Source of the DNA: Salaquimonas sp.
GTDB taxonomy: Bacteria; Pseudomonadota; Alphaproteobacteria; Rhizobiales; Rhizobiaceae
NCBI GenBank assembly: GCA_028289365.1
Contig: JANQQM010000191.1
Coordinates: forward strand, 1-33,844
Direction: 5' to 3'
DNA length: 33,844 nucleotides
In this document: one piece after another, positions 9,147 to 16,190 of the stretch
How the letters are laid out: each line of letters starts with the position of its first letter
Numbering within the stretch: position 1 is the stretch's first letter
Made by a program: the position numbers and the translations under genes
Notes under the pieces: model-generated
Told to the model about the DNA's origin: nothing
The model's database searches: none
What the model saw: the letters and a program-made list of their open reading frames with translations, nothing else

Positions 9147-9560
9147 GTGACCGGTGACAAAAAGGGTCCGGGATCCGGAAAATCAGGCGCAAAGGTGGTA
9201 AAGAAGACGGCGACGTCGGAATCCGAATTGGCCAGAAGACTGCAAAAGCTGGATGCCAAACTTGATGGCAAGACAGTGGAACGCAGGGAGGCTGAAAAAG
9301 GCAGACCCGACAATGCCGGTTTTGCCATGGCACTCAGATTGTCGACGGAATTCGTTGCGGCAATTCTTGTTGGGGCCGGTCTTGGTTGGGGCGTTGATCA
9401 ATTGCTGGGCATTGCGCCCTGGGGAATGATCGTACTGCTTCTACTCGGTTTTTGCGCCGGGGTATTAAATGTCCTGCGATCTGCAGGAAAGATTTCAGAT
9501 CCTCGCGCCGGTGCATCATCGAAGCAGGCCGGCGACGGGGGAAGTCCGGATACGGACTAG
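9147..9560 (+). CDS. atpI: ATP synthase assembly protein I (AtpI)
   Basis: 137 residues from GTG 9147, with AGGAG seven bases upstream. The N-terminal half (to about residue 60) is charged and Lys-rich. Two membrane helices follow at about residues 62-85 (LSTEFVAAILVGAGLGWGVDQ) and 90-112, and a short polar tail ends the protein, the standard AtpI layout. AtpI helps assemble the c-ring and is linked to Mg2+ supply; it is not part of the finished enzyme. First gene of atpI-atpB-atpE-atpF'-atpF. Confidence 0.92.
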   Translation: MTGDKKGPGSGKSGAKVVKKTATSESELARRLQKLDAKLDGKTVERREAEKGRPDNAGFAMALRLSTEFVAAILVGAGLGWGVDQLLGIAPWGMIVLLLLGFCAGVLNVLRSAGKISDPRAGASSKQAGDGGSPDTD

Positions 9561-9615
9561 GCAGTAGGAAGAATAAGTCCGGCAATGCCGGCGACAACGG
9601 GTAAGGGAATATTGG

Positions 9616-10368
9616 GTGGCAAACGATCCTATTCACCAGTTCCAGATAAACAAGCTGGTCCCGCTGGATTTCAACGGCGTGGACTTGTCATTTACTAACT
9701 CATCTTTATTTATGGTTGCTACCGTGGTTGTGACGTCCGGATTCCTAATCTGGTCGACGTCAGGTCGCGGTCTTGTGCCTTCCCGCATGCAATCAATTGC
9801 CGAAATCTCTTATGAATTCATCGCCTCCATGTTGCGAGATGCAGCGGGCGTAAGCGGTATGAAGTTTTTCCCCTTCGTATTCTCGCTGTTCATGTTCATC
9901 CTGGTCGCCAATTTGTTGGGTATGTTCCCCTATTTCTTCACCACAACGAGCCACCTGATCGTCACGGCTGCCCTTGCCCTTCTTGTGTTTGGCACTGTAC
10001 TGTTTGTCGGATTCATGAATAACGGTCTGAATTTTCTCAAGCTGTTTGTTCCGTCTGGTGTTCCCGGCATCTTGATGCCGCTCGTGGTAGCAATTGAGGT
10101 AATCTCGTTCATCGCTCGACCAATCAGCCACTCGGTTCGCTTGTTCGCAAACATGCTGGCGGGTCACATTACCCTGAAAGTCTTTGCAGGATTTATCGTA
10201 TCGCTCAGTTCGTTCGGCGCACTGGGCGTTGTCGGCTCTATTCTGCCACTGGTGATGACCGTTGCGATTACAGCCCTTGAATTTCTGGTTGCATTCCTTC
10301 AGGCCTACGTCTTCGCGATGTTGACCTGCATGTATATCAACGATGCACTCCATCCAACCGAACACTAA
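9616..10368 (+). CDS. atpB: ATP synthase F0 subunit a
   Basis: 250 residues from GTG 9616, which gives the usual alphaproteobacterial opening [11 protein letters not shown]. Five to six membrane helices are visible. The essential proton-channel arginine is R175 in [14 protein letters not shown], the counterpart of E. coli Arg210, and the flanking helix ends in the conserved [18 protein letters not shown]. It forms the two proton half-channels next to the c-ring. A 66-base gap to atpE, and the same strand, place it in the F0 operon. Confidence 0.98.
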   Translation: MANDPIHQFQINKLVPLDFNGVDLSFTNSSLFMVATVVVTSGFLIWSTSGRGLVPSRMQSIAEISYEFIASMLRDAAGVSGMKFFPFVFSLFMFILVANLLGMFPYFFTTTSHLIVTAALALLVFGTVLFVGFMNNGLNFLKLFVPSGVPGILMPLVVAIEVISFIARPISHSVRLFANMLAGHITLKVFAGFIVSLSSFGALGVVGSILPLVMTVAITALEFLVAFLQAYVFAMLTCMYINDALHPTEH

Positions 10369-10434
10369 CAACACGGCGGTCCCCCGCCAGATAATCAACC
10401 AAACAACAAACGATATCTATCAAGGAGAATAACC

Positions 10435-10662
10435 ATGGAAGCAGATGCAGCAAAACTCATTGGTGCTGGACTTGCCGCAATCGGAACCGGTGCCGCAGGC
10501 ATTGGTGTTGGTAACCTGTTCGGCCAGTTCCTGCAGGGTGCGCTTCGCAACCCGTCGGCAGCAGACGCTCAATTCGGACGCTTGATCTTCGGCTTTGCCG
10601 TGACAGAAGCCCTGGGCATTTTCGCGCTGCTGATCGCACTGCTGCTCCTGTTCGCAGTGTAA
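10435..10662 (+). CDS. atpE: ATP synthase F0 subunit c
   Basis: 75 residues, a two-helix hairpin, with a strong AAGGAG ribosome site before ATG 10435, in keeping with the high copy number of c. Helix 1 carries the glycine-packing pattern around residues 17-27 ([11 protein letters not shown]). The polar loop is RNPSA at 38-42. The ion-binding carboxylate is E58 in AVTEALGIF on helix 2. The residue after it is Ala, as in proton-type rather than sodium-type rings; the ion preference is inferred. Next comes an intercistronic hairpin before atpF'. Confidence 0.97.
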   Translation: MEADAAKLIGAGLAAIGTGAAGIGVGNLFGQFLQGALRNPSAADAQFGRLIFGFAVTEALGIFALLIALLLLFAV

Positions 10663-10671
10663 CTGAATTAA

Positions 10672-10696
10672 GGCTCGCATATCCCCTTTGCGAGCC
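10672..10696 (+). other. Intercistronic hairpin between atpE and atpF'
   Basis: GGCTCGCA (10672-10679) and TGCGAGCC (10689-10696) form a perfect eight-base stem with a nine-base loop, ten bases after the atpE stop. No T-run follows, so it is not an obvious terminator. In other atp operons structures after atpE protect or process the mRNA so that subunit c is made in excess over the b subunits; the same role is inferred here. Confidence 0.6.
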
Positions 10697-10725
10697 TGTA
10701 CTAATGTGTCGCCGGAAGGTGAAAA

Positions 10726-11328
10726 ATGAGCGTGATGTTCAAGATATCTGGCGTGGCCTTCGCTGCTGAATCAGCAGGGGAAACCGAAGGCGACGCCCAT
10801 ACCGAGACTGCGGGTGCGCATGGGAGCGGGGATGATGCACATGGTGGGACCTTCCCGCCATTTGACCCAAGCACCTATGCATCGCAACTGGTATGGCTGG
10901 CCATAACCTTCGGTATTTTCTACCTGCTTATGAAGCGTGTCGCACTTCCGCAAATTGCCGGAATTCTTGAGATGCGCCGGGACCGGATCTCGCAGGATCT
11001 CGATGAAGCCCAACGGCTGAGTGACGAGTCTGATGCAGCCCATGCAGCCTATGAGCACGAACTTGCCGAAGCGCGCAAGCGTGCCCATGCCATAGCGCAG
11101 GAAGCACGTGACGAAGCCAAGGCCGAAACCGATGCAGAGCGCGAGAAGGTTGAAGCCGAGCTTAACGAAAAAATGGCTGCGGCAGAGGCACAGATCACCA
11201 AGATCAAGCAGGATGCCTTGTCAGGCATTGACGAGATTGCTTCCGACACGGCAGAAGCTATCGTCAAGGAACTGATTGGTGGGACTGTCACGAAAGCCGA
11301 ATTGGCAAAAGCCGTTTCCGGCAAGTAG
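10726..11328 (+). CDS. atpF2: ATP synthase F0 subunit b' (second b-type stalk subunit)
   Basis: 200 residues from ATG 10726, with GGAAGG seven to eight bases upstream. Residues 1-47 form a periplasm-facing N-terminus that is unusually rich in His, Asp, Glu and Gly. A membrane helix at about 52-72 ([21 protein letters not shown]) is followed by a long charged coiled coil to the C-terminus. Photosynthetic and many alphaproteobacterial enzymes pair b' with b to make a heterodimeric peripheral stalk; the following gene supplies b. The 16-base gap to atpF implies translation from the same mRNA. Confidence 0.95.
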   Translation: MSVMFKISGVAFAAESAGETEGDAHTETAGAHGSGDDAHGGTFPPFDPSTYASQLVWLAITFGIFYLLMKRVALPQIAGILEMRRDRISQDLDEAQRLSDESDAAHAAYEHELAEARKRAHAIAQEARDEAKAETDAEREKVEAELNEKMAAAEAQITKIKQDALSGIDEIASDTAEAIVKELIGGTVTKAELAKAVSGK

Positions 11329-11344
11329 GGATTAGGAGCCAAAG

Positions 11345-11830
11345 ATGGAATTGGACGCTACGTTTTGGTCTCTGGTCGGATTGATATTGTTTCTGGCGCT
11401 TATTGTTTACCTCAAGGTTCCAGGTCAGGTATCAAAATCGCTCGACGATCGAGCTGACAAGATTCGTGATGAACTGGAGGAAGCCCGCAGGCTCCGCGAA
11501 GAAGCGCAGGAATTGCTGGCCGAGTACCAGCTGAAACGCAAGCAGGCAGAATCCGAGGCAGAAGAAGTGATTTCGGCTGCACGTCACGAAGCAGAACTCC
11601 TTGCCAAGGAAGCGACTGAAAAGACAAAGGAATTCGTTACCCGCAGAACAGCCATGGCGGAACAGAAGATTGCTCAAGCTGAGGCCCAGGCAATTGAGGA
11701 CGTCAAGGCATCTGCAGTCGATATAGCGGTTTCTGCAGCTGAAAAGATCATTGATGCCAAACTTACCGGCGCTGCAGCCGACAAGCTGGTGACCAAATCG
11801 ATCGCCGAGGTAAAAGCCAAGCTAAATTAA
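11345..11830 (+). CDS. atpF: ATP synthase F0 subunit b
   Basis: 161 residues with AGGAG before ATG 11345. One N-terminal membrane helix (about residues 5-24, FWSLVGLILFLALIVYLKVP) leads into a charged coiled coil (about 30-150) that would run along F1 with b'. The length is normal for alphaproteobacterial b. It is the last gene of the operon; its stop at 11828-11830 overlaps the stop of the convergent rnhB, and a strong terminator lies just beyond. The F1 genes are not in this window, as is usual for alphaproteobacteria with split F0 and F1 operons. Confidence 0.96.
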   Translation: MELDATFWSLVGLILFLALIVYLKVPGQVSKSLDDRADKIRDELEEARRLREEAQELLAEYQLKRKQAESEAEEVISAARHEAELLAKEATEKTKEFVTRRTAMAEQKIAQAEAQAIEDVKASAVDIAVSAAEKIIDAKLTGAAADKLVTKSIAEVKAKLN

Positions 11831-12579
11831 CGACCGCCCGGATTGACAAGGTTCAAGCGCTGTTCATTTCGGACAGCGCTTTTTTTGTTGCTATCCTGAC
11901 CTTTCAGGCTCGAAATTGGAGCGAAACTGCGCCGATGGATATGGCAGGGGCCGTACTCCCGGATCGCGTCCAGATGAACCTTGGTGCCGTAACCCTTGTT
12001 TCCTGCGAAACCATAGCCGGGAAATTCCTCGTCCGCGCGGATCATGATCCGGTCCCTGACCACCTTGGCGACAATCGAGGCAGCAGCAATTGACTGGCTG
12101 ATTCGATCCCCGCCGATGACCGCCTTCGCTCTACCACGCAATCCGGTCGGAACATCCCTTCCGTCGATCAGTATGGCATCTGCCGTAACCGGCAGAAGCT
12201 TCGCGGCCCGCGTCATCGAAACCAGGGTTGCTTGCAGGATGTTGACCCGGTCAATATGTGCCGCACTGACTGCGCTCCAGGCAATCAGTGATGATCGAAC
12301 AATTTCATCGAACAATTTGTCTCGCGCAATTGCGCTGAGCTTCTTGGAATCGTTCAGGCCGTTGGGAGCATTGTCTTGGTCTAGGATCACGGCAGCAGCA
12401 ACAACCGGACCGGCGAGCGGCCCGCGGCCCGCCTCGTCGATGCCTGCTATCTGATCTGCACCATTCTTGGCAAGCCTGCGCTCAAGCGAGAAATCAGGCG
12501 CAGACGGTTCCATGTCCAGATTCAATAAAAATGGAGAATCGGTGTCGGGCGAAGGGGACATGCGGCGAAAATCGCCCAA
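11827..12579 (-). CDS. rnhB: Ribonuclease HII
   Basis: Removes RNA from RNA-DNA hybrids and single ribonucleotides from DNA. 250 residues from TTG 12579; ATG 12561 (residue 7) or the ATG at residue 23 are alternative starts, none with a good ribosome site. The catalytic core is intact: GIDEAGRGPLAGPV (D48, E49), NDSKKL, the third acidic site in ILIDGRD, and the family segment DEEFPGYGFAGNKGYGT. The conserved core ends near HRRSFAP; the last 25 or so residues are an atypical polar tail encoded by DNA that also contains the atp terminator. It follows the radical SAM gene on the same strand across an 85-base gap. Confidence 0.96.
   Translation of the reverse strand: MGDFRRMSPSPDTDSPFLLNLDMEPSAPDFSLERRLAKNGADQIAGIDEAGRGPLAGPVVAAAVILDQDNAPNGLNDSKKLSAIARDKLFDEIVRSSLIAWSAVSAAHIDRVNILQATLVSMTRAAKLLPVTADAILIDGRDVPTGLRGRAKAVIGGDRISQSIAAASIVAKVVRDRIMIRADEEFPGYGFAGNKGYGTKVHLDAIREYGPCHIHRRSFAPISSLKGQDSNKKSAVRNEQRLNLVNPGGR
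11856..11886 (+). terminator. Rho-independent terminator of the atp operon
   Basis: AGCGCTGTTC (11856-11865) pairs with GGACAGCGCT (11871-11880) in a ten-base stem with one T-G pair and a five-base loop, followed by six Ts (11881-11886). It stands 26 bases after the atpF stop. It lies wholly inside the 3' coding end of the convergent rnhB gene. Confidence 0.88.
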
Positions 12580-12597
12580 TCACCGATTCTCTTCAAG

Positions 12598-12637
12598 GCC
12601 CGCCGGAAATTAATTGGCGGCGGAATTCCCGGCGGGC
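12598..12637. repeat. Large hairpin between the radical SAM gene and rnhB
   Basis: The 14-base arms at 12598-12611 and 12624-12637 are inverted copies with one mismatch; the outer nine bases, GCCCGCCGG and CCGGCGGGC, are perfect. It lies 27 bases after the radical SAM stop and just before the rnhB start. No T-run follows on the reverse strand, so it may shape mRNA stability or partial termination rather than act as a classical terminator. Confidence 0.55.
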
Positions 12638-12664
12638 AAACCTTTGGTAAAAAAATGTGATCCC

Positions 12665-13876
12665 TCAAATGAGCATCAATTGCTCCTGCTCACTGTCGGG
12701 GACCTGGAACTGACTGACATCCAGCTGCCTTCGGGACATGTTGAGGCCCAGCCGCTTGGCTGCGATTTCAAACCGCCTGCCAATCTGCCAGGCATAGGGT
12801 CCGAAACCACGCATTCTACGTCCCCAGCCGGAATCATAATCCTTGCCGCCGCGCATCGATCGCAGCACGTTCATCACATTACGGTAGCGATCCGGCTGAT
12901 TGCGCAACAGCCAGTCCCGAAATAGCGGCCCCACCTCTTGCGGCAGACGCAGCAGAATATAGCCAGCCTCCGTCGCTCCGGACGCGCTGGCAGAGTCCAG
13001 AATACGTTCAATTTCATGATCAGTAAGGGCCGGAATAATCGGCGCCACCATCACGGATACGGGAACCCCGGCATCGGCGAGTTCGCTGATCGCTTTCAAT
13101 CGTAGGCTGGGCGTCGCAGCGCGGGGTTCCATCGCACGGCTGAGCTTTCGGTCAAGCGTAGTCACAGAAAGTGCCACCTTTGCCAGTCCTTTCGCAGCCA
13201 TGCGCGTTAAAATATCGATGTCACGGACCACCAATGAAGACTTGGTCACAATGCCGACCGGGTGATTGGCAGCCTCCAGCACTTCGAGGATTTCGCGCGT
13301 TATCCGCCAATCCTTTTCAATTGGCTGATAGGGGTCGGTATTGGTTCCCATCGCGATGGTCTTGGGCACATAGCCCGGTTTTGCAAGCTCACGCGCAAGC
13401 AGCCGCGCAGCACCCGGCTTGGCAAACAGTTTTGCCTCGAAATCGAGGCCCGCCGACAATCCCATATAGGCGTGGCTGGGCCGCGCATAGCAATATATGC
13501 AGCCATGTTCGCAGCCACGATAGGGGTTTATCGAGCGGTCAAAGGAAATATCAGGTGATGTGTTCTGCGTGATTATCTTTCGCGGGTTTTCGGTCTGAAC
13601 TTCACGTTTGAATGCAGGCAGTTCATCAATCGTCTGCCAGCCATCGTCAAACACATGCCTGCTGATTCTCTCATACCGGCCGGATGGGTTGATACCTGCG
13701 CCGCGCCCTCGCATCCTTGCCGGATCCATCCTTGCTGCATAGGCCTCGTCGTTTTTTGTTATGCTGTTATCCTGCAGATATACGCCATGGCTGTGACCCG
13801 CCCGGTTGTCGGTTCCCTGCGGAAAGGGCGCTGAACCTATCCTGCTTTCATTCCGGTTTGTTCTTGCCTGGGACAT
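12665..13876 (-). CDS. PA0069-type radical SAM protein (SplB-like)
   Basis: 403 residues from ATG 13876, which has AGGAAG eight bases upstream; the frame is open 27 codons further, but that part overlaps the predicted promoter. The SAM iron-sulfur cluster motif is C122-x3-C126-x2-C129 in GCEHGCIYCY. Residues 105-125 (SPDISFDRSINPYRGCEHGC) and the later MGTNTDPYQPIE segment are signatures of the PA0069/Rv2578c group of COG1533, relatives of spore photoproduct lyase. The reaction of this group is not established. A SOS-like promoter upstream and rnhB downstream hint at a DNA-linked role. The N-terminal 60 residues are polar and probably flexible. Confidence 0.92.
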   Translation of the reverse strand: MSQARTNRNESRIGSAPFPQGTDNRAGHSHGVYLQDNSITKNDEAYAARMDPARMRGRGAGINPSGRYERISRHVFDDGWQTIDELPAFKREVQTENPRKIITQNTSPDISFDRSINPYRGCEHGCIYCYARPSHAYMGLSAGLDFEAKLFAKPGAARLLARELAKPGYVPKTIAMGTNTDPYQPIEKDWRITREILEVLEAANHPVGIVTKSSLVVRDIDILTRMAAKGLAKVALSVTTLDRKLSRAMEPRAATPSLRLKAISELADAGVPVSVMVAPIIPALTDHEIERILDSASASGATEAGYILLRLPQEVGPLFRDWLLRNQPDRYRNVMNVLRSMRGGKDYDSGWGRRMRGFGPYAWQIGRRFEIAAKRLGLNMSRRQLDVSQFQVPDSEQEQLMLI

Positions 13877-13923
13877 TGAATGCTTCCTGCGCGTTGCCGT
13901 CTGTCGCGGCGATTCGTTGAATG

Positions 13924-13961
13924 AATATATTCCTACCACAAAAAGAGAACAAAACAAGAAC
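13924..13961 (-). promoter_or_regulatory. Predicted promoter overlapped by an alphaproteobacterial LexA-box-like site
   Basis: On the reverse strand TTGTTC (13952-13947), a spacer of exactly 17 bases and TATATT (13929-13924) form a promoter pointing at the radical SAM gene, whose ATG is about 48 bases past the -10. The direct repeat GTTC-N7-GTTC, the known LexA recognition pattern in alphaproteobacteria, spans 13961-13947, with its second half inside the -35. This is the geometry expected of a repressor site. Two exact half-sites are a short pattern that also occurs by chance, so the assignment rests on position. Confidence 0.5.
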
Positions 13962-14148
13962 TAATGTAGATTCACATCTGTCAAATGGTGTGATTTCCAC
14001 AGGCAACTCGATTTGCTGCCTGCTTCCATATATGCAGTACGTTCCCGAGGAAAATATGCTGTGGCAGTTTGGGCCGAAGATGGCCGGCTACACGACAGAG
14101 GTTTGATTGGTGCAGAACCAGATGCGCTGAAGAAAGATGCCTTTATAG

Positions 14149-14697
14149 ATGCTTAGCGCAATCATAGCTGCGAATACCGAGCCCATGTTGCTCGCCCGGA
14201 CATTGTCTTCTGTCGTACCGGCCATACCCGAAGGGGTCGTCCGCGACGGCTGGATCATTGACAGTGGTAAAGACACTGATATTGCGAAAATCGCAGATGT
14301 TGCAGGCTGTGTCCGGGAAACCGGCGAGCCCATGGAATTACTGCCGCAGATAGCCCAGAAATGCGCGTCAGACTGGTTGTTGATCCTGGATGCGGGCGTG
14401 GTGCTGGAGGAAGGCTGGTGGCGCGATGTCGTCGAATTTATGGAAGTTCTACCGACACTGAAAAATCAGGAAATTGAAGCAGCCGGATTTGTCCATGCCA
14501 GCCAGCAATATGGTGCCTGGCCCAGAATTGTCGAATTCGCGGTGGCGATTGCCTCTTACATACCATTTGTCTCAATCCGGCCGCGGGCCGTAATCGCTAG
14601 ACGTCAGGCGATAATCGGAAATTCGTCTCAGGCGTTTCCGCCCAAAATCAGGGGTAAATCCATCATCCTCCGGGCGAAAGCAATTGCGCCATCCTGA
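14149..14697 (+). CDS. Divergent family 2 glycosyltransferase-like protein
   Basis: 182 residues from ATG 14149. Residues 1-105 follow the GT-A outline: a first strand (MLSAIIAANTE), SSVVPAIPEGVVRDGWIIDSG with DSGKDTD where family 2 enzymes usually have DGGSTD, then a second strand (DWLLILDAGVVLEEGWW) where they carry the metal-binding DxD or its relative. Here that position reads LDAG, so the metal site is weakened. The C-terminal part includes RPRAVIARRQ, like the acceptor-side segment of related enzymes. It is convergent with moaB with only six bases between the stops. Whether it is catalytically active is uncertain. Confidence 0.65.
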   Translation: MLSAIIAANTEPMLLARTLSSVVPAIPEGVVRDGWIIDSGKDTDIAKIADVAGCVRETGEPMELLPQIAQKCASDWLLILDAGVVLEEGWWRDVVEFMEVLPTLKNQEIEAAGFVHASQQYGAWPRIVEFAVAIASYIPFVSIRPRAVIARRQAIIGNSSQAFPPKIRGKSIILRAKAIAPS

Positions 14698-14703
14698 ACA
14701 GCG

Positions 14704-15252
14704 TCAGCTCTTGCTGCGCTTCAGATGTTCATCCAGCCGGGGCATGATCTCCACAAAGTTGCAGGGCATGTGCCGGTAATCGAACTGTTGTTCCAGAATG
14801 CCGTCCCAGGCGTCCTTGCAGGCACCGGGAGAGCCGGGCAGACAGAATATGTAAGTTGCTCCTGCCACACCGGCCAAAGCCCGTGACTGCAAGGTAGAGG
14901 TCCCGATCTTGTCATAGCTTATCCGGTGGAAAATAGCGGAAAATCCGTCCATCCGTTTTTCGAATAAGGGTTCTACAGCTTCGGGCGTAACATCCCGCCC
15001 GGTAAACCCGGTGCCGCCGGTCGTAATGATCGCATCGATATTCTTGTCTGCCACCCAGTTTTGCACCTGGCGTCGAATTGCAGAAATATCGTCGGTCACG
15101 ATTTCCCGCGCAGCCAGCCTGTGACCGGCATTCTTGAGGCGATCCTCCAGTATCTGGCCAGATTTGTCGTCCGCCATGGTCCTGCTATCCGAAACCGTGA
15201 GCACCGCAATCGAGATCGGGATAAAGCTTCGTTTACTGTCGGAATTACTCAT
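14704..15252 (-). CDS. moaB: Molybdenum cofactor biosynthesis protein B
   Basis: 182 residues from ATG 15252, with the ispE stop (15245-15247) inside its first codons, so the two are probably translationally coupled. The MoaB/MogA molybdopterin-binding fold is clear: IAVLTVSDSRT at the N-terminus, ITTGGTGFTGRDVTPEAVEPL in the centre with the nucleotide/pterin loop, and FCLPGSPGACKDAW near the C-terminus. MoaB-type proteins adenylylate molybdopterin before metal insertion, although E. coli MoaB itself is inactive and MogA does the job. No other moa or moe genes are nearby. Confidence 0.95.
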   Translation of the reverse strand: MSNSDSKRSFIPISIAVLTVSDSRTMADDKSGQILEDRLKNAGHRLAAREIVTDDISAIRRQVQNWVADKNIDAIITTGGTGFTGRDVTPEAVEPLFEKRMDGFSAIFHRISYDKIGTSTLQSRALAGVAGATYIFCLPGSPGACKDAWDGILEQQFDYRHMPCNFVEIMPRLDEHLKRSKS

Positions 15253-16177
15253 CAATATCTGCCTTGCTTCCTAAAGCCCTGATCCGCTCGCTAGAGTCCC
15301 ACGATCCCAGTGTGGTTTCGGCACACCACCATTCGGGTCGAGCCGTGCCGACACGTGCCGCGGCTTCACGGGCATCATCTGCGCTGCCAAACAATCCAAA
15401 ACATGTGGTACCCGAACCGCTCATCCTTGAAAACAGGCAGCCGGGACAATCTTCGATCAGCGCCAGAACATCCTTGATCTGGGGCTCCAGCTTGATGGCC
15501 GGATCTTGCAGATCATTGCGTAATCCCTGCAGCGCTGCCGTGTCAAACACGCCATCATCGATATCAATCGCCGGATTTGTCTTGGTTTCCAGCGCCTTGA
15601 ATACGTCAGGTGTGGAAAGCGGGATTCTTGGATTGACCAGTACTACCGGATAACTTGCTTCGTTTCTTAGACGCCGAATGTCAGTTCCGGTTCCGGTGGC
15701 CCGCAACAGACGTGAATCCAGACACATCGGCACATCAGCGCCGATCTCTTTGGCGATTTGTCCAAGATCAATCTTCCTTTCAACGCCATGAAAATGAGCC
15801 AGGGCAAGTAGTGTTGCTGCGGCATCGGCTGAACCTCCGCCCAGACCACCTGCGACGGGAAGGTTCTTCTCCAGCTTGAGATGAAACGGACGTTCGGCAA
15901 CATTCGCAGCCGCCGCCTGGAACATGCTGGCTGCTTGAACAACCAGATTGTCGCTACCCACGCCAATCATTGAGGAAAACGGTCCGGTGATCTCGAATCG
16001 CTTCTCGCTGGACCGGTCATCGGGTTCTGCGACTACTATGCGGTCGCCGATCATGGCAAACGCGACAATCGTGTCGAGGTCGTGATAGCCGTCACCACGC
16101 TGACCGGTCACATGCAGGGCCAGATTGATTTTTGCCGGCGCGTCGCAAAATACTCTCGACGGTAAAGCCCCGGACAA
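15245..16177 (-). CDS. ispE: 4-diphosphocytidyl-2-C-methyl-D-erythritol kinase
   Basis: MEP isoprenoid pathway kinase that phosphorylates CDP-methylerythritol. 310 residues if started at TTG 16177, the only start codon near the conserved N-terminus DAPAKINLALHV. GHMP kinase motifs are intact: K16 in PAKINL, the glycine-rich ATP loop PVAGGLGGGSADAA (107-120) and the catalytic D148 in GADVPMCL. The C-terminal SRMSGSGTTCFGLF is typical. Its start lies two bases after the stop of the TPR gene and inside a perfect hairpin. Its end overlaps moaB by eight bases. Confidence 0.95.
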   Translation of the reverse strand: MSGALPSRVFCDAPAKINLALHVTGQRGDGYHDLDTIVAFAMIGDRIVVAEPDDRSSEKRFEITGPFSSMIGVGSDNLVVQAASMFQAAAANVAERPFHLKLEKNLPVAGGLGGGSADAAATLLALAHFHGVERKIDLGQIAKEIGADVPMCLDSRLLRATGTGTDIRRLRNEASYPVVLVNPRIPLSTPDVFKALETKTNPAIDIDDGVFDTAALQGLRNDLQDPAIKLEPQIKDVLALIEDCPGCLFSRMSGSGTTCFGLFGSADDAREAAARVGTARPEWWCAETTLGSWDSSERIRALGSKADIDE

Positions 16178-16190
16178 GACTATTGTCCGG
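16170..16190 (-). other. Hairpin at the junction of the TPR gene and ispE
   Basis: CCGGACAA (16170-16177) and TTGTCCGG (16183-16190) form a perfect eight-base stem with a five-base loop (16178-16182). On the reverse strand the loop contains the TAG stop of the TPR gene (16182-16180), and the distal arm begins with the TTG start of ispE at 16177. The structure would hide the ispE start unless ribosomes finishing the upstream gene melt it. Confidence 0.65.

Noticed and set aside
9793-10398. 201-codon reverse frame opposite atpB
   Set aside because: Antisense shadow of a well-recognised gene; composition dominated by complement of membrane-helix codons.
11851-11865. Second exact GTTC-N7-GTTC match (LexA-like)
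   Set aside because: It lies in the atp terminator and rnhB tail, far from any promoter. About one chance match is expected in a window of this size, so I treat it as coincidence; it is also a warning about the site at 13947-13961.
13921-14106. 61-codon forward frame overlapping the radical SAM promoter
   Set aside because: No ribosome site, non-protein-like composition, and it overlaps the predicted promoter region of the opposite strand.
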